From CAVSJA01 sp963728145 (GTDB taxonomy: Bacteria; Bacteroidota; Bacteroidia; Chitinophagales; Chitinophagaceae): DNA of 64,000 bases. Location of the stretch: assembly GCA_963728145.1 (NCBI GenBank), contig CAVSJA010000002.1, positions 496,001-560,000 on the forward strand, in the 5' to 3' direction. The notes under the pieces are model-generated. The model searched no databases and had not been told where the DNA came from. It was given only the letters and a program-made list of their open reading frames with translations. Below are positions 26,613-35,341 of the stretch, in pieces. Position 1 is the stretch's first letter; each line of letters starts with the position of its first letter. A program made the translations under genes and the position numbers.

Positions 26613-28892
26613 TTAAAAAGTACTTCTTAAGGCGACAATGAAATTTCTTCCACCGGCGGAAAATCCTGAAGCAAAGTACCGGTAATTGCGATCAAGAATA
26701 TTCTCTACGCCCAGTTGAACCTGCAAATATTTATGAACTCTTACTGAGCCTCTCCAATTGAGAGTAACCCAGCCTGGCATTCCGTCTGCAGTCGCGTACT
26801 GTGCATTATCTTCTCCATCCGGATTGTACTGATCCAGTTTTTTCCATGCATTATAGATCGCGAATACTTCAGTTTCAAACCTCGATTGGCTATACAACAA
26901 GCTTGTTTTACCAAATAATGGTGGAATATGATCCAATGGTTTTGATGAAACATTGGCCTGAACGAGCATGTAAGTTCCGTCAGATTGCTTGTAATAGATA
27001 GATGTTGTCTTAGCTGGATCTGTCTCATATTCTCCATGCGTATAATTCAATGTGCTTATAAAACTTAACTCCCTGGTGAACTGGAATTTGACTGCGGCAT
27101 TGAATCCAAATAATCGCGCCCGGTTCACATTTTGATTAGCAAGCGTCTGACTCATCACTCCATTATATAAAGTTGAATCCTCACCATTGATTGGGTAAGG
27201 CGCTTTCACCAGCGCGTTTCTGAACAAAGTATAGAATCCAGTCAATTCGAACTGGAACTTGTCTGCTACCAGTTGGGTCCAGGAAAGATCAACGTTATAA
27301 GTGTATTCCGGCTCAATATCAGGATTAGGTACAACCAATTGTTTTGCCGAGGTGCTTGACTCAAAGATCTTGGCGTTATCATCAATGTTCGGAGCACGGA
27401 ATCCGGAAGACAGAGAAATCGCGAGTTTAGTATTCGCCTGCGGCAGGTAAACCAATCCAAGATTTCCTGTTATGGCGAAATTATCCTGCTTGATCTCAGT
27501 GAAGGGGAAATTAAAAAATGAATTATCTACGATGGTGGAATGCAGATTTACCGATTGAAACCTGATTCCATCATTGAGCACAAACTTTCCACCTTTGAAT
27601 TTATATAGGTGTTGTGCATAAACGGCGAAATAATTCATGTTATTTTTCCCATCGGGATAACGCGTATTCCACTTGCTCACTGCGCCAGTATTGATATTAG
27701 TGCGGCTTGCCATTGATTTGAGATCATTCAACTGACCATCCAGGCCAACTGTCAACTCATTATTACCCCACATTTCCCTTCCATCGATCGCAAAGCCAAT
27801 CACTTTTAGTTGTTCTACCTGGCTATCGAAACGGTCATATCTTCTATATTCTCGCGATTGCCTGCTTTCTTGTATATCCTGGTAACTAACATTAATTCTA
27901 GCCATATCCAGGAAGCCGAGCTTTTTCGCTTCCAGTTCATATGAAGCCATCAACCGTTCCTGTGGGCCATAGAACCATTCTGCATATCGCAAAGTTCCAT
28001 TACGGATATCCTGCAGACGGTCATATCTCGGAACATTGGTACTGTTAGAGGATTGCAGGTTCAATGTATGGGTTACGTTTTCACTTTGTTTGAAAAGAAG
28101 CTTCTGTGTAATATCCCATTGCTTGAATCCTGAAAACCTTTGAAGACGATCATCTTCATTGGTTACTACAGAATCAATACCATTGATCCGGGTAACATAT
28201 TGCGAGCGCCTTCCGAAGTTTGGATATTTATCCAAATACTGGTCACCCATTTTCATATCTCCGAATCCGCTATAAGTATAGGACTGCAGCCAGGCAAATT
28301 TTTTGCCACCGAGGCTAACGTGTACATGGCCTGTTTTTTCGTCATTGGCTGAACTATACCTTACAAATGCACCGCCTGTTGCCAGGAAATTCTTATCTCC
28401 GGATAATTGTGGAGCCTTCGAACGGAAATGAATTACGCCGCCAAGCGCGTCACTTCCGTAAATTGTCGAAGCCGGCCCATATAGAATCTCTGCACTATGC
28501 AACATATTTTGGTCAACCGTGATAACATTCTGCAAATGACCCGAACGGTAAATCGCATTGTTCATTCGAACTCCATCAATAACCAATAACACCCTGCTGG
28601 CTTCAAAGCCACGTATTACGGGGCTGCTTCCTCCTTGCTGACTTTTTTGTACGAACACATTTCCTGTATTGATAAGGAGATCTCCGGTACTTTGCGCATT
28701 AATGCGATCAATAAACTTTCCGGTAACGATATCAATTTTCTGTGCGATATTTTTCTTTTTCTCTGTGAATTTATTTGCGGAAAAAACTACTTCATCAAGT
28801 GTGATGATCTTTCCCGTATCGCCTGCTTTTTCCTGCGAGAATGCAAAATAACTTGCAGGAAGAAACAGGGCTATAAGTATGATTTTTTTCAT
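26613..28892 (-). CDS. TonB-dependent receptor, hemoglobin/heme-receptor-like
   Basis: About 759 residues. The signal peptide is MKKIILIALFLPASYFAFSQ; I chose the ATG at 28892 because the 16 residues upstream of it in the open frame do not look like a leader. The plug shows IDRINAQSTGDLL, SSPVIRGFEASRVLLVIDG, VDQNMLHSAEILYG and GSDALGGVIHF. The barrel ends in YFASGFSAGGRNFIVALRSTF, with a terminal phenylalanine. The plug resembles the TonB hemoglobin/transferrin/lactoferrin receptor group. With the PepSY protein downstream, iron or heme uptake is the best guess. Confidence 0.9.
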   Translation of the reverse strand: MKKIILIALFLPASYFAFSQEKAGDTGKIITLDEVVFSANKFTEKKKNIAQKIDIVTGKFIDRINAQSTGDLLINTGNVFVQKSQQGGSSPVIRGFEASRVLLVIDGVRMNNAIYRSGHLQNVITVDQNMLHSAEILYGPASTIYGSDALGGVIHFRSKAPQLSGDKNFLATGGAFVRYSSANDEKTGHVHVSLGGKKFAWLQSYTYSGFGDMKMGDQYLDKYPNFGRRSQYVTRINGIDSVVTNEDDRLQRFSGFKQWDITQKLLFKQSENVTHTLNLQSSNSTNVPRYDRLQDIRNGTLRYAEWFYGPQERLMASYELEAKKLGFLDMARINVSYQDIQESRQSREYRRYDRFDSQVEQLKVIGFAIDGREMWGNNELTVGLDGQLNDLKSMASRTNINTGAVSKWNTRYPDGKNNMNYFAVYAQHLYKFKGGKFVLNDGIRFQSVNLHSTIVDNSFFNFPFTEIKQDNFAITGNLGLVYLPQANTKLAISLSSGFRAPNIDDNAKIFESSTSAKQLVVPNPDIEPEYTYNVDLSWTQLVADKFQFELTGFYTLFRNALVKAPYPINGEDSTLYNGVMSQTLANQNVNRARLFGFNAAVKFQFTRELSFISTLNYTHGEYETDPAKTTSIYYKQSDGTYMLVQANVSSKPLDHIPPLFGKTSLLYSQSRFETEVFAIYNAWKKLDQYNPDGEDNAQYATADGMPGWVTLNWRGSVRVHKYLQVQLGVENILDRNYRYFASGFSAGGRNFIVALRSTF

Positions 28893-28996
28893 AACCAGCT
28901 TCGTAGTCTTTGAATAATGGACGACAATAAATAATGACAAATTCCAACTCGTGAATTAATTCGGGTTGAATTGTCCATGTCAATAAAAATCAGGAA

Positions 28997-29506
28997 TTAT
29001 AATTGCCGCGGTGGGGGAGAAAGAATGTCCTTGATAGGTTCAACAATTCTGAATTGCCAATAAGAATTATGTTTTAGCACGAAAGGAACAGGATGATGCA
29101 ACGACACTACATGATCTTCAATAAAGAATGCAGAGAAAGAAACTAAAAAATCAGAACCACCTTCATTTTCCTTTTCCTGTTTGCGGTGTAATCGCTCAAC
29201 CTTATCCTTAACTCTTGTTTCTTCGTAATCGAACAAACCCGATACAATCGCAATTCCTTTTTCGATTCGTATCGATACAACATCAAACAGATTGTCGTCA
29301 ATTATTAATTCTCTTCCTTCTTCATACCATACCAGTGAACGTTCGGGAATCCTAATTTCCTGGAGGCTGCTTCGCTCAAGCTTTTCCTCCATTTTATGAC
29401 GGATGTGCAGCTGCTCCAGTTTAAGGTAAAGGAATAACAACCCCGGTAGGCAGGTGATCAACAAGAATCCAATCGCCACTATCTTTCTGGTGGTTGGGGT
29501 TTTCAC
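28997..29506 (-). CDS. Hypothetical membrane-anchored protein
   Basis: 169 residues. One N-terminal membrane helix (IVAIGFLLITCLPGLLFLYL, about residues 9-28) is followed by a charged helix and then a mostly beta periplasmic domain. No family is recognised. It starts 4 bases after the gpmI stop on the same strand, so it is likely co-transcribed with gpmI. Many lysine and glutamate residues in RVKDKVERLHRKQEKENEGG suggest an exposed loop. Confidence 0.7.
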   Translation of the reverse strand: MKTPTTRKIVAIGFLLITCLPGLLFLYLKLEQLHIRHKMEEKLERSSLQEIRIPERSLVWYEEGRELIIDDNLFDVVSIRIEKGIAIVSGLFDYEETRVKDKVERLHRKQEKENEGGSDFLVSFSAFFIEDHVVSLHHPVPFVLKHNSYWQFRIVEPIKDILSPPPRQL

Positions 29507-29510
29507 AACG

Positions 29511-31034
29511 CTAAATTAATACTTCTCCGGTCATTTCAGGGGGAATTGGTAGTTGCATCATGGTTAGGATAGTCGGAGCAATATCTCCCAACTTTCCGGG
29601 TTTAACGGTTCCCTTCCATGTTCTGTCAATTACAAATAAAGGAACGTCATTCAGGGTATGCGCAGTATTTGGACTGCCATCTTCATTTATCATGTAATCA
29701 GCATTACCGTGATCAGCGGTAAGGAAAACTGTGTATTCATGAGCAAGCGCCGCAGTGACAACCCGGCTAACACATAGATCAACAGTTTCAACGGCTTTTA
29801 TTGCCGCAGACCATACACCGGTATGCCCAACCATATCAGCGTTGGCATAATTCAGGCAGATGAAATCAGGGCTTTCCTTTTCAATTTCTGCAACAATTGC
29901 ATCAGTAACCCCATAAGCACTCATTTCTGGTTGGAGATCATAGGTTGCCACTTTTGGAGAGGGAATCAGAATGCGGCTTTCTCCCTCAAAAGGAATTTCC
30001 CTTCCTCCACTGAAAAAGAAGGTGACGTGCGGATATTTTTCTGTTTCAGCAATACGGATCTGATTCTTGCCATGCCTTGATAAAATCTCTCCAATCGTAT
30101 TATTCAGATTATCTGTATCAAAAACTACATGAATACCCTTAAAGCTTTGATCGTATTCGGTCATCGTAGTATAATCAAGCGAAAGCTTATGCATGCCAAA
30201 TTCCGGAAGATCGGTTTGCGTCAATACCTGTGTTATTTCCCTGCAACGGTCAGTTCTGAAATTGAAACAAATCACAACATCCCCGTCATTGATCGTTGCA
30301 AGTGGTAATTGATCGGAGCCAATAACATTTGTTGGCTTGATAAACTCATCTGTAATATTGGCTTTATATGCCTGTTCTACTGCTCCAATGGCATCGCTCG
30401 CTTTTTCGCCGCTTCCTTTTACCAATGCGTCATAGGCCAGCTTTACTCTTTCCCATCTTTTATCCCTGTCCATTGCATAATATCGACCGCTAACAGATGC
30501 GATCTTACCTACGTTTGAGTTGCAGAATAATTGCAAATCTGAAATAAATCCAAGTCCGCTTTTCGGATCCGTATCTCTTCCATCCGTAAAAGCATGAATA
30601 AAAACGTTTCTGAAGTTTTCATCTTTGCAAAGACTAATTATGGCCTTGAGATGGTTGATATGAGAATGAACTCCACCATTACTTACAAGTCCCAACAAAT
30701 GAAGTGGCTTATTATTCTCCTTTGCATAGCGAATTGACTGTAATAAAACCGGATTATTGAAAAATGAACGATCTCTTACAGCGACGTTGATTCGCTGTAG
30801 TTCCTGGTATACGATCCTTCCTGCTCCCAGGTTCAAATGCCCAACCTCGCTATTACCCATTTGGCCTTCAGGTAAGCCAACCGGTTCACCGCAGGTAACC
30901 AAAGTAGTGTTTGGATACTTACTGTACAAAGAACTGACGAATGGTGTATTTGAGTTCTGGATAGCATCTGCCTTCTTAACTTTTCCCAATCCCCAGCCAT
31001 CCATTATAATTAGCATTGCTTTTTTGTCTGCCAT
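29511..31034 (-). CDS. gpmI: 2,3-bisphosphoglycerate-independent phosphoglycerate mutase
   Basis: 507 residues. Interconverts 3- and 2-phosphoglycerate in glycolysis. The metal-binding start is MLIIMDGWGLG, the phosphoserine loop is GNSEVGHLNLGAGR, and later metal ligands fall in HAFTDGRDTD, NYANADMVGHTG and FLTADHGNADYM. The frame is open to 31082, but the 16 residues upstream of MADKKAMLI do not resemble the family, so I start at 31034. Length is normal for GpmI. Confidence 0.95.
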   Translation of the reverse strand: MADKKAMLIIMDGWGLGKVKKADAIQNSNTPFVSSLYSKYPNTTLVTCGEPVGLPEGQMGNSEVGHLNLGAGRIVYQELQRINVAVRDRSFFNNPVLLQSIRYAKENNKPLHLLGLVSNGGVHSHINHLKAIISLCKDENFRNVFIHAFTDGRDTDPKSGLGFISDLQLFCNSNVGKIASVSGRYYAMDRDKRWERVKLAYDALVKGSGEKASDAIGAVEQAYKANITDEFIKPTNVIGSDQLPLATINDGDVVICFNFRTDRCREITQVLTQTDLPEFGMHKLSLDYTTMTEYDQSFKGIHVVFDTDNLNNTIGEILSRHGKNQIRIAETEKYPHVTFFFSGGREIPFEGESRILIPSPKVATYDLQPEMSAYGVTDAIVAEIEKESPDFICLNYANADMVGHTGVWSAAIKAVETVDLCVSRVVTAALAHEYTVFLTADHGNADYMINEDGSPNTAHTLNDVPLFVIDRTWKGTVKPGKLGDIAPTILTMMQLPIPPEMTGEVLI

Positions 31035-31240
31035 AACATTTGTTATTAATCCCGTTTTAATGTCATAAGGTCTGGCGAACAATCGTTTTTCAAGGCTCAG
31101 GCCTTTTATATTCCTTGTAATAGTCTGTTACTCAACAAAAATTCGAGCAAAGTTAATGGAATACCCAGTAGGTGGTATTTTTTCCTGAAACCTCAGTTTG
31201 GCATGTTTTTAGCAACTTTATGCTTGAAAAATAGTTTTTT

Positions 31241-31633
31241 ATGAAAAAAATTTGGGGATCAGCGTTCATTGCTCTCACGCTTTTCCTTGTCTCCTTTTCT
31301 CCCCCTTATTCAATCGAAGAAGTGGTTACTGCCATCCGTGGTGGTAATGCAGGGCAGCTCGCAAAATACTTTGACAATAGGATCGATATTACACTTCCCG
31401 GTAAAAGCGATAATTATAGCAAGAACCAGGCTGAAATGATCCTGAAGGATTTCTTTACTCAAAACTCAGTACAGAATTTCCAGATCAAACACAAAGGTGA
31501 TAATAGTGATGGTTCGCAATTCTGCATTGGTACATTGAAAACCAAGAACGGTGATTTCCGCACAAAGTTTTTTATGAAAATGCGCGGAGACAAGCAGGTT
31601 ATACAGGAAATGGATTTTCAACCCACAGAGTAA
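31241..31633 (+). CDS. DUF4783 domain protein
   Basis: 130 residues with a signal peptide (KIWGSAFIALTLFLVSFS) and a small NTF2-like fold: EVVTAIRGGNAGQLAKYFDN, LPGKSDNYSKNQAEMILKDF and an end with GDKQVIQEMDFQ. This matches the Bacteroidota family DUF4783, whose role is unknown. It stands before nadC, an arrangement common in this group, but a terminator and 198 bp lie between, so the two need not share a transcript. Confidence 0.8.
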   Translation: MKKIWGSAFIALTLFLVSFSPPYSIEEVVTAIRGGNAGQLAKYFDNRIDITLPGKSDNYSKNQAEMILKDFFTQNSVQNFQIKHKGDNSDGSQFCIGTLKTKNGDFRTKFFMKMRGDKQVIQEMDFQPTE

Positions 31634-31658
31634 TTTGCTTACCCATTTTTTTATATAG

Positions 31659-31687
31659 ACCCGGATGGATTTCATTCGGGTTTTTTA
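31659..31687 (+). terminator. Terminator after the DUF4783 gene
   Basis: ACCCGGATG and CATTCGGGT form a stem of nine positions with one mismatch around five bases, followed by six more T. It lies 26 bases after the stop. Confidence 0.85.
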
Positions 31688-31831
31688 TTTGCTATTTAAA
31701 ATTTCAAATTGCATATTTCGCGTTCGCTTTCTTCGAGCTTCCGTGGTAGCCATGGTCGTCGAAGGCCACTTATGAAACCTGAGGCGCAGAGAAAGATTTG
31801 GGTATTCAACACTAATTCGTAATTCTGCATC

Positions 31832-32680
31832 ATGAATTCGGATCAACTTCATGTTCTAATTAATTCTGCTCTAAAAGAAGATATAGGTGAGGGCGATCAC
31901 TCAACATTATCTTGCATACCTGCGGATGCAAAGGGGAAGGCTGTACTGAAGATCAAGCAGGATGGAATTCTTGCAGGAATGAATGTTGCCGAAGAAATAT
32001 TTCGATACAAAGAACCTGCTTCAAAATTCAGGAAACTTAAGAACGATGGTGATCCAATAAAGAATGGAGAAACAGGATTCGAAGTGATGGCGCATGTACA
32101 CACGATCTTGCAATGCGAACGTTTGGTGCTGAACTGTATGCAAAGGATGAGTGGCATAGCAACACTGACGCGTCAATACGCTGATAAAATCAAGGGATAT
32201 AAAACGAGGATTCTCGATACAAGAAAAACAACACCGAATTTTCGTTTACTTGAAAAAGAAGCAGTAAAGATTGGTGGAGGAGAGAATCATCGGATGGGAC
32301 TTTATGACATGATAATGCTCAAAGACAATCATATCGATTACTGCGGCGGTTTGGAAACTGCGATTCTGAGAGCTTATGAATATATTCAGCAAGTCAATCC
32401 CTCACTAAAAATTGAAATTGAAACAAGGAGCCTGGATGATATTCGTCGCGTGGTTAAAACAGGAAAAGTTCATCGAATCATGCTTGACAATTTTACACCG
32501 GAATTAATTATTGAAGGATTAAAGATCATCAACGATAAATTTGAAACCGAAGCAAGTGGAGGAATAAACCTGGATAATATTGAGACCTTTGCTAAAACAG
32601 GAGTCGATTTTGTAAGCATCGGCGCATTGATACACCAGGCAAAGAGTATTGATTTGAGTTTGAAAGCCGTAGCAATTTAG
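31832..32680 (+). CDS. nadC: Nicotinate-nucleotide pyrophosphorylase (carboxylating)
   Basis: 282 residues. NadC turns quinolinate and PRPP into nicotinate mononucleotide in NAD synthesis. ALKEDIGEGDHST is the family's opening, followed by ERLVLNCMQRMSGIATLTRQ, the PRPP/quinolinate site ILDTRKTTPNFRLLEKEAVK, GGGENHRMGLYDMIMLKDNH, IEIETRS, and the C-terminal ASGGINLDNIETFAKTGVDF. Full length. A tryptophan 2,3-dioxygenase gene lies 6 kb downstream; it could feed the same pathway through quinolinate, though the other kynurenine genes are not here. Confidence 0.95.
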   Translation: MNSDQLHVLINSALKEDIGEGDHSTLSCIPADAKGKAVLKIKQDGILAGMNVAEEIFRYKEPASKFRKLKNDGDPIKNGETGFEVMAHVHTILQCERLVLNCMQRMSGIATLTRQYADKIKGYKTRILDTRKTTPNFRLLEKEAVKIGGGENHRMGLYDMIMLKDNHIDYCGGLETAILRAYEYIQQVNPSLKIEIETRSLDDIRRVVKTGKVHRIMLDNFTPELIIEGLKIINDKFETEASGGINLDNIETFAKTGVDFVSIGALIHQAKSIDLSLKAVAI

Positions 32681-32688
32681 ATTACAAC

Positions 32689-32798
32689 CGCACCCACAAA
32701 ATCGTCATCCCTCCCGCCTCGGCGGTGTAACTTCAAAACTTACGAAATCACGCAACCAAGCGGGATCCCCTACCAACGAGTCAGACACCGTGGGTGCG
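32689..32798. other. Structured intergenic segment between nadC and the SUI1 gene
   Basis: CGCACCCAC (32689-32697) and GTGGGTGCG (32790-32798) are perfect complements closing 92 bases. Inside, CCGCC/GGCGG (32714-32725) forms a tight hairpin, and TCCCGC (32712-32717) could instead pair with GCGGGA (32760-32765). No known riboswitch or RNA family is recognised. It could be the leader of the gene at 32854 or a pair of interspersed repeat units. Confidence 0.4.
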
Positions 32799-32853
32799 AA
32801 ACTAATTTGCGATCTTGCAGTAAACGAAGAGGCAAACATCCTCAACGACAAAC

Positions 32854-33189
32854 ATGTCCAAAAAGAAGAAACCCGACACTCATGGATTTGTTTATAGTAC
32901 TGATCCCAACTTTAAGTTTGAATCAGATGAGCAGAATATTGGAACACCGGAACCCAAATCACAAGTTTTACGAATTCGTCTCGAAACCAAGCATCGTGGA
33001 GGCAAAGCCGCTACCATAGTTGCAGGTTTTATTGGAAAGGACGAAGACCTCGAAGACCTCGGAAAAAAACTTAAGAATTATTGCGGAACAGGCGGATCGG
33101 CAAAGGATGGAGAAATCATTATTCAAGGTGATCAACGCGAGAAAGTACTTCAGTGGTTAAAGAAAAATGGCTATTCAAATAGCAAGTAA
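32854..33189 (+). CDS. SUI1/YciH-family translation initiation factor
   Basis: 111 residues. The eIF1/SUI1 fold is recognisable from VLRIRLETKHRGGKAATIVA, GFIGKDEDLEDLGKKLKNYC, GTGGSAKDGEIIIQGDQREK and the end VLQWLKKNGYS. Bacterial members (YciH) act at the 30S subunit and are thought to help discriminate start sites or repress translation under stress. The N-terminal 30 residues are charged and probably flexible. Confidence 0.9.
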   Translation: MSKKKKPDTHGFVYSTDPNFKFESDEQNIGTPEPKSQVLRIRLETKHRGGKAATIVAGFIGKDEDLEDLGKKLKNYCGTGGSAKDGEIIIQGDQREKVLQWLKKNGYSNSK

Positions 33190-33238
33190 TTAATGTCGAA
33201 TTCATCTATTCGCATCCCGCAGTTGGGAGAACAAACTT

Positions 33239-33275
33239 GCCAATTGTCTATTGCTTATTGCCTCTTGCTATTGTC
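33239..33275. repeat. Single-arm word series upstream of the icd stop
   Basis: TTGCCAATTGTCTATTGC-type words repeat here without a matching complementary arm nearby. They are the same words as in the arrays at 38560 and 41916. The series overlaps the last codons of icd. Confidence 0.5.
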
Positions 33276-34719
33276 CCTGCGCCAAACTATACGCCTTCTT
33301 GTTTCCCCAAGCATTTAAGATTTCCAGGGAGCAAATTTTAAAATCACCGCTCAGGCTAACGTAAAGCCCGATGATGTCCTGATAATTCAAAGGAAGATCA
33401 TCAATACTTTCGAATCTCGCGTTGTAAAAATTCACAAGGTTGGTGAATTTTGACCCGCTTGGCCAAACCTGCGTTCCCCTATTGCTAATGTTCACCAGCT
33501 TGAATTTAACTCCTCCATGCCGCAGGCATTTTTGAGCGATATAATCAGGTTGTTCTCCGCTTTCAATGAACATGTCCACTCCGATGATCTTTTCGTTTTC
33601 CAATTCCTCAGAGACCATCATTGGATTTTTTTCCAGTTTAAATACTGTCGGAGTAACGGGTTTGTTCGGTAGCAATTCCTTTGTATTTATCTTGGGAGTT
33701 TGACCAAAATTTTTGATGATCATTTCAGCGAATTCCGTTGTGTTCAACGCTTTGGTTTTTTTATCTCCGAAGTCGCCGGTATGATTTCCCTGTTCGAGTG
33801 TATATAAAAGTGCATTTTCAATCACTGCTGCATTTTGCATGAAACCCATGTGGCGCAACATTGTCAAACCGCTCAATAAAAGTGCGGTTGGATTGGCAAT
33901 ATTTTTCCCAGCAATGTCAGGCGCAGTACCGTGCACTGCTTCAAAAATGCAAATATGATCTCCAATATTGGCTGATGGTGCGAAACCCAATCCTCCTACA
34001 AGACCCGCACATAAGTCTGATACAATATCACCTTGCAGATTGGTTAAAACGACAACGTCAAACAGATCTGGCCTTGTTACTAATTTCATGCAGAGATCAT
34101 CAACAATTACATCATCTGCTTTCAGGTTGGGATATTCCTTTGCAACTTCATGAAAACATTCGAGGAATAATCCATCGGTGATTTTCATGATATTGGCCTT
34201 ATGTCCGCAGGTAATTCGTTTTGCATTCTTCTTCGATGCCATTTCAAATGCGTATCGGATCACTTGTAAACTTCCGGGACGGGTAATGAACCTGCGGCTC
34301 AATGCTACATCATGAGTAAGCATGTGTTCAATACCGCCATAAGTATCTTCTATGTTTTCCCGAACAACAGTTATGTCTATTGGGATACCGGCCTTACTAA
34401 AGACAGTGTCTACTCCATGCAGGGTCAGGAACACACGTTTGTTCGCATAGGTATTCCAGGTTTTACGTGCGGTAACATTTACACTTTTTACCCCCTTTCC
34501 TTTGGGCGTTTCCATTGGGCCTTTGAATAAGATACCCAGTCTTTCGATGATTTCCTGGGCTTCGGGGGTCATTCCATTGGAGAACCCTTTATCGAATACC
34601 CATTTACCCATTTCGACAAATTCACACTCAAGGGGAACTTTGTTCGCGTTAAATATCTTCAATACAGCGTCCATAATTTCCGGTCCGATCCCATCTCCTT
34701 TAGCTACAGCGATTTTCAT
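33268..34719 (-). CDS. icd: NADP-type isocitrate dehydrogenase with C-terminal extension
   Basis: 483 residues. Oxidative decarboxylation of isocitrate to 2-oxoglutarate in the TCA cycle. Evidence is KIAVAKGDGIGPEIMDAVLK at the start, TVVRENIEDTYGGIEHMLT, the metal site NLQGDIVSDLCAGLVGGLG, and the cofactor loop FEAVHGTAPDIAGKNIANPT. After about residue 340 there is an extra domain of roughly 140 residues, as in the Thermus thermophilus enzyme type. The open frame begins with TTG at 34728; I start at ATG 34719 (MKIAVAKGDG). The final residues are coded by a word series, so the stop position may vary between strains. Confidence 0.9.
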   Translation of the reverse strand: MKIAVAKGDGIGPEIMDAVLKIFNANKVPLECEFVEMGKWVFDKGFSNGMTPEAQEIIERLGILFKGPMETPKGKGVKSVNVTARKTWNTYANKRVFLTLHGVDTVFSKAGIPIDITVVRENIEDTYGGIEHMLTHDVALSRRFITRPGSLQVIRYAFEMASKKNAKRITCGHKANIMKITDGLFLECFHEVAKEYPNLKADDVIVDDLCMKLVTRPDLFDVVVLTNLQGDIVSDLCAGLVGGLGFAPSANIGDHICIFEAVHGTAPDIAGKNIANPTALLLSGLTMLRHMGFMQNAAVIENALLYTLEQGNHTGDFGDKKTKALNTTEFAEMIIKNFGQTPKINTKELLPNKPVTPTVFKLEKNPMMVSEELENEKIIGVDMFIESGEQPDYIAQKCLRHGGVKFKLVNISNRGTQVWPSGSKFTNLVNFYNARFESIDDLPLNYQDIIGLYVSLSGDFKICSLEILNAWGNKKAYSLAQGQ

Positions 34720-34816
34720 ATTGGTCAATTTTCGGTGGCAAAATTACTATCCCGGCTCAGAATTCCCGGTAATTTTGCCGTTGATTTTATTATCTTTAAG
34801 CTGGCAAACAGCAACC

Positions 34817-35203
34817 ATGGTTTCCAAGATATCAGAAGGCATCGAGATAAGCGTTGAAACGTTTTATCAACCGGATTACTCCAATCCGGTTTCTGGTGAA
34901 TTCATGTTTGCCTACCGCATCAGCATTGAAAATCATAACTCATTTTCAGTAAAGCTTCACCGCCGCCACTGGTACATTATTGAAGGCAATGGCGCCCATC
35001 GGGAAGTGGAAGGCGATGGCGTGGTTGGCGTTCAACCTACCTTACAACCCGGCGAACGTTACCAGTACGTAAGCGGCTGTAATCTTCATACAGAAATGGG
35101 AAAGATGTACGGTACTTATACCATGGAGAATCTGCACAGCAAACAAAAGTTTGAAGCTAATATCCCCGTGTTTGAAATGATTGTCCCATTCAAAATGAAT
35201 TAA
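34817..35203 (+). CDS. apaG: ApaG-domain protein
   Basis: 128 residues, almost entirely the ApaG/FN3-like beta-sandwich domain: ISVETFYQPDYSNPVSGEFM, FAYRISIENHNSFSVKLHRR, HWYIIEGNG and GVQPTLQPGERYQYVSGCNL. The role of ApaG is not well defined; it is linked to Co2+ resistance and Ap4A turnover in proteobacteria. The open frame reaches 34502, but that part is antisense to icd and does not match the family. It is divergent from icd and convergent with the POT transporter. Confidence 0.92.
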   Translation: MVSKISEGIEISVETFYQPDYSNPVSGEFMFAYRISIENHNSFSVKLHRRHWYIIEGNGAHREVEGDGVVGVQPTLQPGERYQYVSGCNLHTEMGKMYGTYTMENLHSKQKFEANIPVFEMIVPFKMN

Positions 35204-35341
35204 CCCCCTGTCCCCCTAAAGGGGGAACTTAGGTCAATTGACATTATTAAACAAAAACTCCCTTTGGATTTATTACCAAAGGGAGTTTTCATTTAATTAG
35301 TATGCTTCATCTAAGTTCCCCCTTTAGGGGGACAGGGGGTT
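35202..35341. terminator. Nested bidirectional terminator with perfect 31-bp inverted repeat
   Basis: The inner hairpin, AAAACTCCCTTTGG and CCAAAGGGAGTTTT (35254-35289, 8-base loop), has A and T runs on both sides and should stop transcripts from either direction. It is enclosed by a perfect 31-bp inverted repeat (35202-35232 and 35311-35341), each arm itself holding the palindrome TCCCCCTAAAGGGGGA. The right arm ends against the POT gene's stop codon. It lies between the convergent apaG and POT genes. Confidence 0.92.

Noticed and set aside
28893..28996. Imperfect inverted repeat (CAACTCG and CGGGTTG) before the TonB receptor as a Fur-type operator
   Set aside because: The arms are short with a mismatch and do not resemble a Fur box. 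A regulatory role cannot be supported from one copy.
31090..31106. AAGGC-TCAG-GCCTT hairpin upstream of gpmI
   Set aside because: A five-base stem in a divergent gap is within chance and has no clear function.
34502..34816. Long N-terminal extension of ApaG
   Set aside because: It is antisense to icd, has no resemblance to any ApaG, and the domain starts exactly at the ATG at 34817.
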